Origin: Dissophora ornata
Lineage: Eukaryota > Mortierellomycota > Mortierellomycetes > Mortierellales > Mortierellaceae
Assembly: GCA_025201705.1 (NCBI GenBank)
Contig: MU616952.1
Span: forward strand, 1-30,477
Direction of reading: 5' to 3'
Length of the DNA: 30,477 nt
The translations under genes were made by a program, and so were the position numbers. Each line of letters opens with the position of its first letter. Position 1 is the stretch's first letter. Of this stretch, positions 21,334 through 30,477 are shown piece by piece. The notes beneath the pieces were generated by a model. The model saw only the letters and a list, made by a program, of their open reading frames with translations. It was not told where the DNA came from and made no database searches.

Positions 21334-24300
21334 ATGGCAGAGAGTCACAGGACTGAGAACGAGCAAGAAAACCATCGTCCTCCTATGGACTTGACACTGG
21401 CTAGAGCCGCAGCAGCTTTCAAGGACGCAGATTTTTTCGAGTCCAGCATTCTCTTCTGGTCCACCGTATTGGACCAGTACTGCGACCTCCCTCCTGTCGA
21501 GACTGAGGACTCGTTAGCGGCTTTGGTCTGTGGACTGGACTTGGAGCAAGAGTTGGGTCTAGATGTCCAGGCAGACGAACCCATCGATCTTGTCTTCCCT
21601 ACGACCAACGAAACAACCGCAGCAGTAGACGCAGCGGAGCCATCGCACCTGGTCATTGATGCCGAGACTATCACGCCAATTCAAATGTATATCCTCACAG
21701 CACTCTGCTATCTTACACGCCACATTAATGTCCGGATCGACGTCTTGCCCTCGGGTCAGGACACGCTTACGTCCTTAGGGCCCCCTCAACGGTACTACCT
21801 CACTCTGACGAGCCAGCAGAAGGAAGCCTATCACTGCATGCTAGCCATCGTCTTTGCGACCGTGTCCTCCATTGAAAACTCAGCACGGCAAGAGTCACCA
21901 TCGTCCACCGCCCACTCTCAGGGGCAATCGGTGGCGTCGTCGTCGTCGTCGTGGGATCAGCAATTACAGATCCAACAGACGACAGCGATGGGTAACGCCG
22001 CAACTGTAACCTGGCAGACAGTTTTATCTCAAAAGCGGACCCCACACAACTTGCCACGGTTCTTCTCGTACTTGAATTCCAGTTCATGTACGGTGGCGGG
22101 ATCTTCAATCCCAAGAAACGAAATAGATGTGGATGCGTTGGAGCAGGCTGGGTTCAGGCTCGTGATCACACTTATTAAGGAGTATCCACTCTCGGCGACT
22201 TGGTTTCATCATCACGACCAAAAGGGCGAGAACACGACGCCAAAGAAGATCCGGAACGCGTTTGTGCCGATTGAGAATAGAAAGGCTCCTGGGTTCCCCG
22301 AGGTGTTTGATATTTTGATGGGCTGGTGTGTCAGGACTGGGAACGGAAACATCTTGGACCGGGAGGACGGTGAGAACAACGATGGTGAACCGTCGTTGCA
22401 GTCCCGGTATCCTCATCAAAGGGCGACATTGATTCATTGCGGAGGAGGTAAAGGCAGAGCTGGAATCGTGCTCGCCGCACATTTGATCCGGTTTGGACTG
22501 TTGGGCCATGAAGGACGCGGCTACTGTGAAGAATGTATACGGAACAACAATGTCCATTCATATGACCTGGAACAGTTCCGAAAGGGATCGGGTGATCAGG
22601 ACTCTGTTGCGTCGACCTTGCCCAGAATTTGCAGCTCTGTTCTATCTGAAGAGGATAGCGATGAAGAGGAAGAGGAAGGACGCGCTGCATATATCCGCAC
22701 AGACAATGGGGGGTTCCATCCTGTGAGAAGGAACGAATGCTTGAATCGATACCAAGCCATGATGACGGCAAAGGATGCTATGGCACATCTGAGAGAGCTG
22801 AGGCCGGGAAGCATCGAGAGTGTGGAACAAGAGAAGGCCGTCAAGGCTTATGGCGATTGGCTCTGGAAGCGTTCCTCATCCAAGTCATCACGGTCGCTGA
22901 GGACGATAGCACAGTCTACTGCTGAAGCCGCTGGAGCTGGGTCAATACCAGACAACACGGATTCGCGTGCTAAGAACAAGAAGAAAGACCACGCACCAAA
23001 GCAAAAGACAGCGCCACCACCGCCACCGCCAGCGACCAAGGATGATGATGACTTTTCAGATGACGATTTCGGACGAGGAGGTCGCAAATCGGGGAAGAAG
23101 GGGAAGAAGGGGTCCAAAAAGATGCCCCAGGAGGCGCCGAGGACGTTTGTCCCACCGCCAGCGGACAAGATCATCAAGATCCCTGGCTCGCAGCACCACC
23201 AGCACCATCTCGTCGTCCAACACAATGCGCGAGCTCGAGAACTTCAGCGTGGTCAAAAGTCTAAAAAGAATAATGGAGGCGGCGGGGGTAAGCAGCCAAA
23301 GGAGCGGCCCTCGTATCAGGTCTCGGGCTCTCCGCTTGTCTCTGCGCCCAAACTTGTCATCCTTGTTGGCTTGCCAGGAAGTGGCAAAAGTCATCTCACT
23401 ACTTCATTGTTACAAGAGTATCCTGAACATTTCGTTCGAATCTCGCAGGATGAGTTGGGCTCCCGATCCGTCTGTGAGAGACTTTTGGCGCAAAGCATGA
23501 GGCATCAGCAGACATCAATTGCGGCGCGTGGTCCCAAGAAGGCGTTACCGATGACTATTTTCGTGGATCGGTGTAACCCGACAATTTCGGAGCGTAAGGA
23601 ATGGTACGAGGTCGCATTCCAGCCCGACGAGGCTATCATGGTCTGGTTCTCCAAGGGCGTGGAGCAGTGCATTGAACGTGTTGATTCGAGAGAGGGACAT
23701 CCAACAGTGGCCCCTGGCATGGGATCAAAGGTGGTCAGGAGTTTTGCGAAAGGGTTCGAGTTCCCAAATCTAAGTAAGGAAGGAAGTTGGTGCAAGACGC
23801 TTATTGAGGTTGGAGATGATGAAGGTAGCGACCATCTACTCGAGATCATGAAGAAGTTTGCAATGGAGGTACCGGCATCTTCAAGCACTAGAGCTTCCAA
23901 TGCGGAAGCCGCACCCGTCAAGGTGAGACCCGCATTTATTCCCGCAAGAGTTTTGCAACGGAAAAATAACCTTGCTGGTGCGCATGTGGCAAGCGGGGAC
24001 GATGGATACGACGTCTCCTCATCACATTCGAAACTTCCCTCGTCTGGAAGCATGGCGAGCGTCGAAGAGGAAGACGAGGAGGAGGATGAGGAGGACGACG
24101 AAGGAGAGGAAGAGGAGGATGAGGAAGAAAACGGGAGTGAGGACCATGACGATGATGACGACAGTGAGGCTGAGAGCGAGGACGAGGAAGAGGGTGTGCC
24201 AGCTACGGAGCATGGCATGAAGAATACGTTGCCGGATCCTTTACCATCGCTCATCGCGCCTGTGTTGCCGTCAGCTAATATGTCAATCACCAAGGCTTTA

Positions 24301-25668
24301 CAATTTGCGTCGCCAACTGGATATCGACCGGCGGTCAAGAAGCCAGCCAAGGGAAGCTGGAAGACCTCCACAATCGATACCAAAGCATCATCCGCTGAAA
24401 CAGTAGCAGGACTCGCTCAGGATCTCGTCTCGCCAAGAGGAGTTTCCTTTGCAACACCTCTATCAACCTACGATCGTCCGCTCCAAAAGTTCCCCAGGAC
24501 CCCACATCTATTCGACCCGCTCACTGTCCTTCAGAGTCTGGGGCAAGGTACTGACCGTATCGCTGGAGACCGCGACAGCGCGGGAGCAGAAGCATCTACA
24601 TTGCCAAGCGTAGGGAGGAGTACTGCCATTAGCCGCTCTGATCTACTTTTACCGCCCACAGCACTCCACCGAGTTTTTTCTCCAAAACCCCACCAGGTTC
24701 TAACGGTGGAAGAAAAGATGGACGGTGCCAACATTGGGTTCAGCGTCTTGCATTTCAAGACGATGGAGGGGTTTGCGGGTATCTCTGGAGCAGGACCTCC
24801 ACCAAAGATTAGGGTCCAGAACAGGAACCATTTCGTGCATCCGGATGATCATTGGCAGTTCAAGAAGTTGAGCGGATGGCTCGAAAGGCATCGAGAGGAT
24901 ATTCTGTGGCTTTGTGAAGGACGGTGGCGGTATGAGGCTCGACGTGAAGGTGGTGGCAATGGAGCAGAGGGGGAGACTGGCGAAAAGGACGGAGACGATC
25001 AACAGGAAACTCTCGGAGAGGAGGAAGAGGAGGAAGAAGAAGAAGAAGAGGAGGAGGCGATTGTTACGGAGGATGATGGAGACGACGCCTGGGAGGATGA
25101 AGATGATGACGAGAACGAGTATGTTGATGAAGACAAGGTCCTACAGGATGGACTGGCTCCGTATGTACTCTATGGCGAGTGGATGTATGCGAAGCACTCT
25201 GTCCAATACACGGGTCTGAGATCCTGGTTCGTTCCTTTCGACCTCTTCGACATCAAGACAGGCACATTTGTTTCTCGTGCGCTCTTCAGAAAGGCTATGG
25301 CACAGACGCAACTCACTCCGAATCCGATTATCCAGGTCCCGGAGGAGGCTTATGGAGATGTTGGAAAGACTTTGAAGTGGACCCTTGAGATGCTGCAGAG
25401 TCGATCGGCGCTTATGAGGGGATCCTCGGAGGTGGAGACAACGACTGATTGCCCCACTGACAAACCCCCGCTGCAGCAGAAGGATAGAGTCGAGGGGTTG
25501 TATTTTAGGATTGATCAGGGCGATAGACTGTTGATGCGGTCAAAAGTTGTACGGCCTGATTTTATCGCGGGGGAGGAGCGATGGGGCACCAAGGAGCAAG
25601 TCGCGAACCAATTGGTCTTTTACGAAGAGACACTGCCGGACTATGATAACGAGGAACACAAAGACTAA
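21334..25668 (+). CDS. Trifunctional phosphatase-kinase-RNA ligase (end-repair protein)
   Basis: Single exon, 1,444 residues; the start is the ATG in CCAAAATGGCAGAG. Domain 1 (about 220-500) is PTP/dual-specificity-like: LPRFFSYL, then LEQAGFRLVITLIKEYPLSA and the CX5R loop HCGGGKGRAG (Cys369, Arg375). Basic and low-complexity linkers follow. Domain 2 (about 670-870) is a P-loop kinase: GLPGSGKS at 679-686, RISQDELG (Asp706) and VDRCNP at 744-749, as in polynucleotide-kinase-like proteins. An acidic tract lies near 910-955. Domain 3 (about 1110-1425) is an Rnl2-like RNA ligase: VEEKMDGANIGFS with nucleotidyl-acceptor Lys1128, VQNRNHFV, YGEWMYAKHS (Glu1282), VEGLYFRID (Glu1387) and RSKVVRPDF (Lys1404). 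All key motif residues are present. By family, the kinase would phosphorylate 5'-OH ends and the ligase would join 5'-P to 3'-OH ends; the phosphatase substrate (RNA 5' di/triphosphate, 3' phosphate or protein) is unknown. I see no nuclear or organelle signal that I can trust. Confidence 0.87.
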   Translation: MAESHRTENEQENHRPPMDLTLARAAAAFKDADFFESSILFWSTVLDQYCDLPPVETEDSLAALVCGLDLEQELGLDVQADEPIDLVFPTTNETTAAVDAAEPSHLVIDAETITPIQMYILTALCYLTRHINVRIDVLPSGQDTLTSLGPPQRYYLTLTSQQKEAYHCMLAIVFATVSSIENSARQESPSSTAHSQGQSVASSSSSWDQQLQIQQTTAMGNAATVTWQTVLSQKRTPHNLPRFFSYLNSSSCTVAGSSIPRNEIDVDALEQAGFRLVITLIKEYPLSATWFHHHDQKGENTTPKKIRNAFVPIENRKAPGFPEVFDILMGWCVRTGNGNILDREDGENNDGEPSLQSRYPHQRATLIHCGGGKGRAGIVLAAHLIRFGLLGHEGRGYCEECIRNNNVHSYDLEQFRKGSGDQDSVASTLPRICSSVLSEEDSDEEEEEGRAAYIRTDNGGFHPVRRNECLNRYQAMMTAKDAMAHLRELRPGSIESVEQEKAVKAYGDWLWKRSSSKSSRSLRTIAQSTAEAAGAGSIPDNTDSRAKNKKKDHAPKQKTAPPPPPPATKDDDDFSDDDFGRGGRKSGKKGKKGSKKMPQEAPRTFVPPPADKIIKIPGSQHHQHHLVVQHNARARELQRGQKSKKNNGGGGGKQPKERPSYQVSGSPLVSAPKLVILVGLPGSGKSHLTTSLLQEYPEHFVRISQDELGSRSVCERLLAQSMRHQQTSIAARGPKKALPMTIFVDRCNPTISERKEWYEVAFQPDEAIMVWFSKGVEQCIERVDSREGHPTVAPGMGSKVVRSFAKGFEFPNLSKEGSWCKTLIEVGDDEGSDHLLEIMKKFAMEVPASSSTRASNAEAAPVKVRPAFIPARVLQRKNNLAGAHVASGDDGYDVSSSHSKLPSSGSMASVEEEDEEEDEEDDEGEEEEDEEENGSEDHDDDDDSEAESEDEEEGVPATEHGMKNTLPDPLPSLIAPVLPSANMSITKALQFASPTGYRPAVKKPAKGSWKTSTIDTKASSAETVAGLAQDLVSPRGVSFATPLSTYDRPLQKFPRTPHLFDPLTVLQSLGQGTDRIAGDRDSAGAEASTLPSVGRSTAISRSDLLLPPTALHRVFSPKPHQVLTVEEKMDGANIGFSVLHFKTMEGFAGISGAGPPPKIRVQNRNHFVHPDDHWQFKKLSGWLERHREDILWLCEGRWRYEARREGGGNGAEGETGEKDGDDQQETLGEEEEEEEEEEEEEAIVTEDDGDDAWEDEDDDENEYVDEDKVLQDGLAPYVLYGEWMYAKHSVQYTGLRSWFVPFDLFDIKTGTFVSRALFRKAMAQTQLTPNPIIQVPEEAYGDVGKTLKWTLEMLQSRSALMRGSSEVETTTDCPTDKPPLQQKDRVEGLYFRIDQGDRLLMRSKVVRPDFIAGEERWGTKEQVANQLVFYEETLPDYDNEEHKD
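24061..24200 (+). repeat. Acidic Glu/Asp codon tract 1
   Basis: Runs of GAG/GAT/GAC codons encode a Glu/Asp-rich linker (EEEDEEEDEEDDEGEEEEDE) between the kinase and ligase domains. The first of two such tracts in this protein. Confidence 0.85.
25013..25138 (+). repeat. Acidic Glu/Asp codon tract 2, inside the ligase domain
   Basis: A second Glu/Asp-rich run (residues about 1227-1268) lies between nucleotidyltransferase motif I (Lys1128) and the GEW motif (Glu1282). It would form a charged surface loop in the ligase fold. Confidence 0.85.
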
Positions 25669-25866
25669 AAAGGAGTAGAACTACTTTCCCCAGCATATCA
25701 GCATTTTACAATAGTAATTTAGATGGCAAAATCTGTAGAATCAAACATTTTTATTTTTCTCGTCCTATATACACGGAGATATACATGGTTGGATACGTCG
25801 GCGCGACAGGAAGGGGGGACACAGTGCGCGATTTTCTTTTTTGCGAGTCTGGACGGCTAGACTTGT
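25669..25866. other. Convergent 3' intergenic spacer
   Basis: Spacer of 198 bp between the stop codons of the convergent RNA-repair and Ca2+-ATPase genes. It contains the minus-strand AATAAA at 25750-25755 for the pump. I see no clear plus-strand AATAAA. Confidence 0.5.
25750..25755 (-). terminator. AATAAA polyadenylation signal of the Ca2+-ATPase gene
   Basis: TTTATT on the plus strand reads AATAAA on the minus strand, about 110 bases downstream of the pump's stop codon at 25867-25869. Confidence 0.5.
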
Positions 25867-28800
25867 TTAGTTGGAGTGGCCATGGTCATGGTGGGCAATA
25901 TTCTTCCACAACGACTTGCCAGGATGTTCCTCGACAACCTGGCTGCGACGACGATTGGACTTGTGAAGACTGTCAAAGAGCCTGTTCTGAGCATCAATCT
26001 TGCTCGAGGAACCCTCCCATTTCAACTTGGCGTTGCTCACTTGTGGCGTAAACGCCTCGTTCTGGTGCGAGATCACAGACTCGGGGATAAAGTGCTGAGG
26101 GATGAGACGCAAGATCAATCCCACAGGCAGCGACAGAGATCCGATCAAAATCGTCACCAACCACTGGTGGCCAGTCAAAGGAATAGTCTTGAAGGCCTGA
26201 CCACCAAACTGGACAATCACATACTGACCAGCAATGACGACAAATTGGACCAGGATAAAGATCTTGTTGTTGTGCAGGTTCTTGAAGATGTTGAGCGAAT
26301 CATCGATGCGGCGGCAGTTGAGCTCGTTGAAAACCTGGAGGAACACAAACGTGTTGAAGATCATAGTGCGGAGTGTGGCCAGCTGAATGGGCGAGACCGT
26401 ACCATCAGGCGACTGGAGGTGGAACAGCTGGGCACCAAACTTGAGGAGAGCAAGGTTGAGGGAGATCTGGAAGATAGCCTGTCCAAAAATCATCTTCCAC
26501 ATGTTGAAGTTAATCAGAGGAGCAGTCTTGGCCGTTGGCCTACGCTTCAAGACCTCGGGGCTTGGGGGTTCAGTAGCAAGGGCAAGGGCGGCGAGGGTAT
26601 CCATAATCAAGTTGACCCAGAGCAATTGGACCGCCGACAGAACCGACTGGTTGTCGTCCGAGGCGACAGCAGAGATGAACGAGAGGACAACAGCGGTGAT
26701 ATTGACCGTAAGCTGGAATTGCAAGAACTTGCGAACCGAGTCATTAACAGCACGGCCCCACATAAGCGACTTGAGAATGCTGCTAAAGTTGTCGTCCATC
26801 AACACAATAGCGGAAGCCTCCTTGGCGACCTCAGTTCCAGTAATACCCATCGAGAATCCAACATCGGCCATCTTGAGCGCAGGGCCATCGTTAGTTCCAT
26901 CACCAGTGACAGCAACGACCTCTCCAAGCTCCTGAAGACGACGCACGACAATGGTCTTATCAGTGGGACTGCTGCGAGCCAAGACTCGAAGACGCTTGAC
27001 AGCATCGATCTGATCCTCATCAGACATGGCTCTGAACTCGGGTCCAGTCAAGGCAAGACCTCCCATCTTCAAAATTCCGGCATTCGTGGCAATAGCGCGA
27101 GCAGTCTGGATGTTGTCACCGGTAATCATACGAACAATGACACCAGCCTTGGCAAAATCTTCGACACTCTCAATAACACCGGGGCGGAGTGGATCCTGGA
27201 TACCGACGACACCGAGGCAGACGAGCTTGGCGTTGGGGGCTTCCTCATCGTTGAACTTCTTGAAGTCGCTGGACGAAACATCACGGTAGCTGAGAGCAAT
27301 GGTGCGGAGAGCCTTATCAGCGTACTGACTAATGATCTGTTCAAACTTGGCGCGTGCATTATCGTCCAGGGACTTGACAGCACCATCGGAATCAATATAG
27401 TGAGTGCAAGATCTCATGACAATCTCAGAGGCTCCCTTGACGTAGAGGCGGTACTTCTCGGGACCATTAGGAACCTCAACAACGCAGGACATGGTCTTCT
27501 TGGCGGAGCTGAAGGGGTACATCTTGGCAACGGTAATTTCGGAACGGATGTTGCTGTAGGATGCGCCCAAGGACTTGATGAATCCCAAGAGCGCAGATTC
27601 GGTCTTGGATCCGACAAAAGCAGTGTTACCCTTCTCATCCCTGTCTTCGAACGCAGATGAGTTGAGAGCAATACCCTCGATGATAATCTCGGCGATATCG
27701 GCATTGACCTCTGACTTCCAGGTCTTTACCTCATTCAGGTTGGTGAAGGACTTGAGCGAGAGTGTGCCCTCGACAACAGTCATCTTGTTCTGAGTCAGGG
27801 TTCCAGTCTTGTCAGAGCAGACAGTCGTAGCGTTACCCATGGTCTCGCAGGCAGAGAGAACACGGACCAAGTTGTTGTCCTTCAACATCTGTGTGGTAGC
27901 ATAGGCAAGGGCCAATGTGACAGCCATAGGCAAACCCTCAGGCACGGCAACAACGACAATGGTGATGGCCTGGATGACGATGCGGACCATGTCAGAGAAG
28001 ATCACGTCGCCAGCAGGCATGGGCTCATCCGACAAGGAGTGCTGGACAAAGTACTTGACGACCAGTGTCACAAGCATGGCAACTGCAGCAGCCATACCCA
28101 GCTTGGCAATCGACTCTGCCAGGAGATCAAGCTTGACCTGGAGGGGGGTCTCTTCAGGAGCGGCTTCGCGCATGGCCATCATGGTCTTTCCAAAGAACGA
28201 GTTGGATCCAACGGCAGTGACGAGCATGCGGCCGGAACCATCGAGGACCTTGGATCCCGAGATGATATAGCACTTCTCCTCTGGGTCCTTCTTCAGGGCA
28301 TCGGATTCGCCGGTGGCGGAGGACTCGTCGCAGGTGATATTGTGGCTCTGGAGGATGATTCCGTCGACAGCAAGGAGATCACCGGGCTCCATCAGCATGA
28401 TGTCTCCGACCTGGACCTCCTTGACATTGATTTCCTGTTCACGACCATCGCGCAAGAGCTTGACCTGGCGATCGTCCTTCTTGGCGTTCAGCTTGCGGAA
28501 CTGGCGTTCCTTTTGGTAATCGTTGATGGCGTTCGTGAAGACGACAGCGGCAACGGCAGCAAGAATGGCAGCACCCTCAACCCAGCCGACACGGGGCTCG
28601 TTGGGGTCGTGGTGGGGGCCATAGTCCTCATAGACGCTCACGCAGAGGGAGACGACGGCAGCGATGGACAGCAAGACTAACGACGATGACGATTGCGAGA
28701 TGAAAGTGTAGAGCGGGTGAGTGCGTGGGAGCGAGAACAGGAGGTACGATTTCGATGTTTGAGAGTAATATGAAGAGACTAGACTGGTCCATGGCAAGGT

Positions 28801-29734
28801 TGTGTGGTTCATGCGTGTATTGAAGTGAATAAACAAATACTTACTCAGAGTACGGTCATTGTAAGCCTTCTTGACCAAATCGAAAAAGGTCGCGCTTTTG
28901 ACCGTTGGTAGAATCTAGGGAAGATTCCATTGTGACAAGGGAAATAAAAAAAAATTTTAGATTTAGTGTATTTGGTGTCCAGCCACTGAGATGTTGCATG
29001 AATATTGCAAACAGACCACTCCCTCCCGTCCCGCCCCTCCACTGGAGCGCACAAAAAAGCGAAAGAAAAAAAGTCCAAAAGACCATAACCTCAATCTCGC
29101 TTCCCAGAGACATGTACCATGACACAACCAGCACAAACCAGCACACGCACAACACGCTCAATATTCACACATGTTTTAGAAAGATCGAAGCCGTCTTTTT
29201 TCTTAATAGTTCCTCCAATAGCGCGCACGCTGTAGCCCATGGGCGCACAAGTCGCGCTGAAGTCATCATGGAACACCATTGCACGCCATCTCTTTAAACG
29301 GCACGCGTCCCAGTGCGACGATAAGAGATATCGCATCGCCCGAGGAGCAATTGAACCCTGGATCGTGTGTAATGCACGTATGCCTTTGCTCGTAGTCTCG
29401 CTTGCTCACTCCAAAAATAAAAATAAGAAGCACCCCTCAAACACGGCAATAGACTTACGTTTCGGCCATAGAGTTCGGATCGCGCTTTAAACTTGAGCTG
29501 ATCCGATGCTCCCAAGGACGGTCCGCTGGCCTCGTCTGAGTGCAGTCCGTAACTCGGGTCGACGCAGAGACCTTCGCAGATCTTGGCACTACCGCCCATT
29601 TCCCGAGGAAGCTTTGGGCTGGTGGGGTCCGTCAGTGGAGCAAGGTCCTGGACCGTGTACACGAGCCTGTGGCGCCGGGTGTCGGTGCCATTCTGGGCGC
29701 CGAGCAAAGGCTCGCTCGCAGAGTCTTGAGGCAT
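25867..29734 (-). CDS. PMC1: Calcium-transporting P-type ATPase, type IIB (Pmc1/PMCA)
   Basis: Three exons on the minus strand: 29734-29459, 28914-28845 and 28676-25867, phase-matched, giving 1,051 residues. The pump uses ATP to move Ca2+ out of the cytosol, in fungi usually into the vacuole. Visible: YGRN / ILPTVKSATFFDLVKKAYND across the first junction, EDYGPHHDPNEPRVGWVEGA, the TGES loop (Glu239), PEGLPMAVTLALAYA in M4, the phosphorylation motif SDKTGTLTQNKMT (Asp404), YVKGASE, MITGDNIQTARA, TGDGTNDGPALK, and WVNLIMDTLAALALATEPPS in M6 with the Asn and Asp that bind Ca2+. PEGL together with a single M4-M6 site marks type IIB rather than SERCA. The C-terminal tail after M10 is only about 65 residues (SLHKSNRRRSQVV) and I do not see an obvious calmodulin-binding helix. 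The N-terminal 92 residues (start MPQDSASEPLLG) may hold regulatory contacts instead. The convergent neighbour is the RNA-repair gene. Confidence 0.95.
28915..29458 (-). other. Intron 1 of the Ca2+-ATPase gene
   Basis: This 544 bp stretch lies between consensus sites: AAC|GTAAGT at its 5' end and CCCTAG|ATT at its 3' end (minus strand). The translation joins cleanly as ELYGRN-ILPTVKSATFF, a conserved PMCA junction. I see no coding exon inside it. Confidence 0.75.
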
Positions 29735-30477
29735 GGGAGGTTAAAAGAGGAACGGTATGAGTGTGATCGGGTAAAGGAGGGAGCAAGGGAATAGGTGAGG
29801 GGGACGGGAACGACTTTTCTCTTCTTCTGCTGTTGGGGAGGAGACAGTGGAGGAAAGGAGAGGAAGCGTGAAGAGAAGAGAAAAAGAAGAAGAGGAAAAG
29901 AGAGAGAGGAATGGGCGGCTTTTATGGGAGTATGTGCCATTCCAAAAAACAAAAAAATGCATCTCTTTCCCCAGGAAAAGAGGGAAAAGAGGGACGAGGG
30001 AAGAGGGAAAGCGAAAAGGACCAGGCTGGACCAATCTCGCCTGGAAAGGAAGCCGAGCGTGCATTTGGACACCAAATACAAAAATACAAAAAATACAGCA
30101 CTTTTTCCCGCCCGTCGTGTTTGCTGACATAAAAGGGCTGTGCGCACGTGATGGCCTGGCATTCGTGGCAGCAAAGTGCAGCAAAGTGCAGCGAATTCTC
30201 CCATGTGTATGCGAATGCCCGGGATGTGTGAAGCAGAGTCCGCGGCAAACCGACGTGCGTCAGTTCATTGTTTGTTTCTTTTCGTGCATCCGCATCTGTC
30301 TGTCGCTCGAATAACAAATATAACAAACTCTGGTAGCATGTTCTGTCTAGCTTTCGTGCCCGATCCTTGATATCAACTGCATGTTTTCTTCACTCCTCGA
30401 TCACAGCCATCTTCGAAATGGGGACCAACCAGCTTGCTATCCCTCTTTCCGTCAACCTCTTTTTCTTTTTTTTTTTT
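29735..30477. promoter_or_regulatory. Upstream region of the Ca2+-ATPase gene
   Basis: On the minus strand a CT-rich leader block (plus-strand GA run near 29814-29910) precedes the start codon, with a TATA-like CATAAAAG at 29919-29926. Farther out are GA-rich tracts (29980-30020), a 10-base unit GCAAAGTGCA in tandem at 30171-30190, and a poly-T end at about 30466-30477. I see no coding exon. Promoter function is inferred from position. Confidence 0.45.
29919..29926 (-). promoter_or_regulatory. TATA-like element of the Ca2+-ATPase gene
   Basis: CTTTTATG on the plus strand reads CATAAAAG on the minus strand. It sits at the upstream edge of a CT-rich block, about 185 bases before the start codon, the same arrangement as TATAAAAG plus CT block at 5697-5760. 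Confidence 0.35.

Noticed and set aside
23505..24383. 292-codon minus-strand frame with long poly-Ser
   Set aside because: The poly-Ser is the complement of Glu/Asp codons of the acidic tract in the RNA-repair protein, so it is a shadow frame.
25876..27660. 594-codon open frame on the plus strand
   Set aside because: It is exactly antisense to the Ca2+-ATPase exon, has no family motif, and arises from the strong third-position codon bias of the pump gene.
29814..29910. GA-rich run as a possible transposon or satellite end
   Set aside because: It shows no terminal inverted repeats or target duplication, and the same CT-rich arrangement stands in front of other genes here, so it fits a gene leader.

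Overview
The window looks like nuclear DNA of a filamentous fungus, most likely an early-diverging one (Mucoromycota, Mortierella-like). This rests on many short GT-AG introns, pyrimidine-rich leaders, AATAAA signals, a velvet-family regulator, a nuclear lipoyl(octanoyl) transferase with a mitochondrial leader, a Pmc1-type Ca2+ pump and an F-box/LRR gene of the kind expanded in these fungi. The phylum is an inference. I see no rRNA, tRNA, transposon or CRISPR. Both window edges are poly-T.

Layout. 1-2419: long gene-free leader. 2420-4815 (+): seven-exon velvet regulator. 5067-5760 (-): TATA-led unit that may encode a 50-residue protein. 6029-7337 (-): octanoyltransferase. 7507-8034 (+): candidate 106-residue protein. 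8184-14952 (+): a nine-exon gene for an approximately 1,823-residue protein that joins an Mga2/Spt23-like N-terminal region, an IPT/TIG domain and ankyrin repeats to a PH-like plus leucine-rich-repeat C-terminus. 15040-15396 (-): tentative small gene. 15999-16979 (+): unknown 326-residue protein rich in Ser/Thr-Pro. 17095-19049 (-): unknown 583-residue membrane protein. 19265-20824 (+): F-box/LRR gene whose frame is crossed by two TGA codons. 21334-25668 (+): intronless 1,444-residue protein with a phosphatase-like CX5R domain, a P-loop polynucleotide-kinase-like domain and an Rnl2-like RNA ligase domain. 25867-29734 (-): three-exon PMCA-type Ca2+-ATPase. 29735-30477: its upstream region.

The genes do not form an operon or an obvious pathway; this is an ordinary mixed fungal locus. 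The most interesting object is the single-chain phosphatase-kinase-ligase protein, which looks like a self-contained RNA (or nucleic-acid) end-healing and sealing enzyme. The second is the IPT-ankyrin-LRR fusion, which lacks the usual C-terminal membrane anchor of Mga2/Spt23. Exon boundaries were placed by eye from GT/AG sites, phase matching and family motifs. The least certain are the first junction of the IPT gene and the three small candidate genes.
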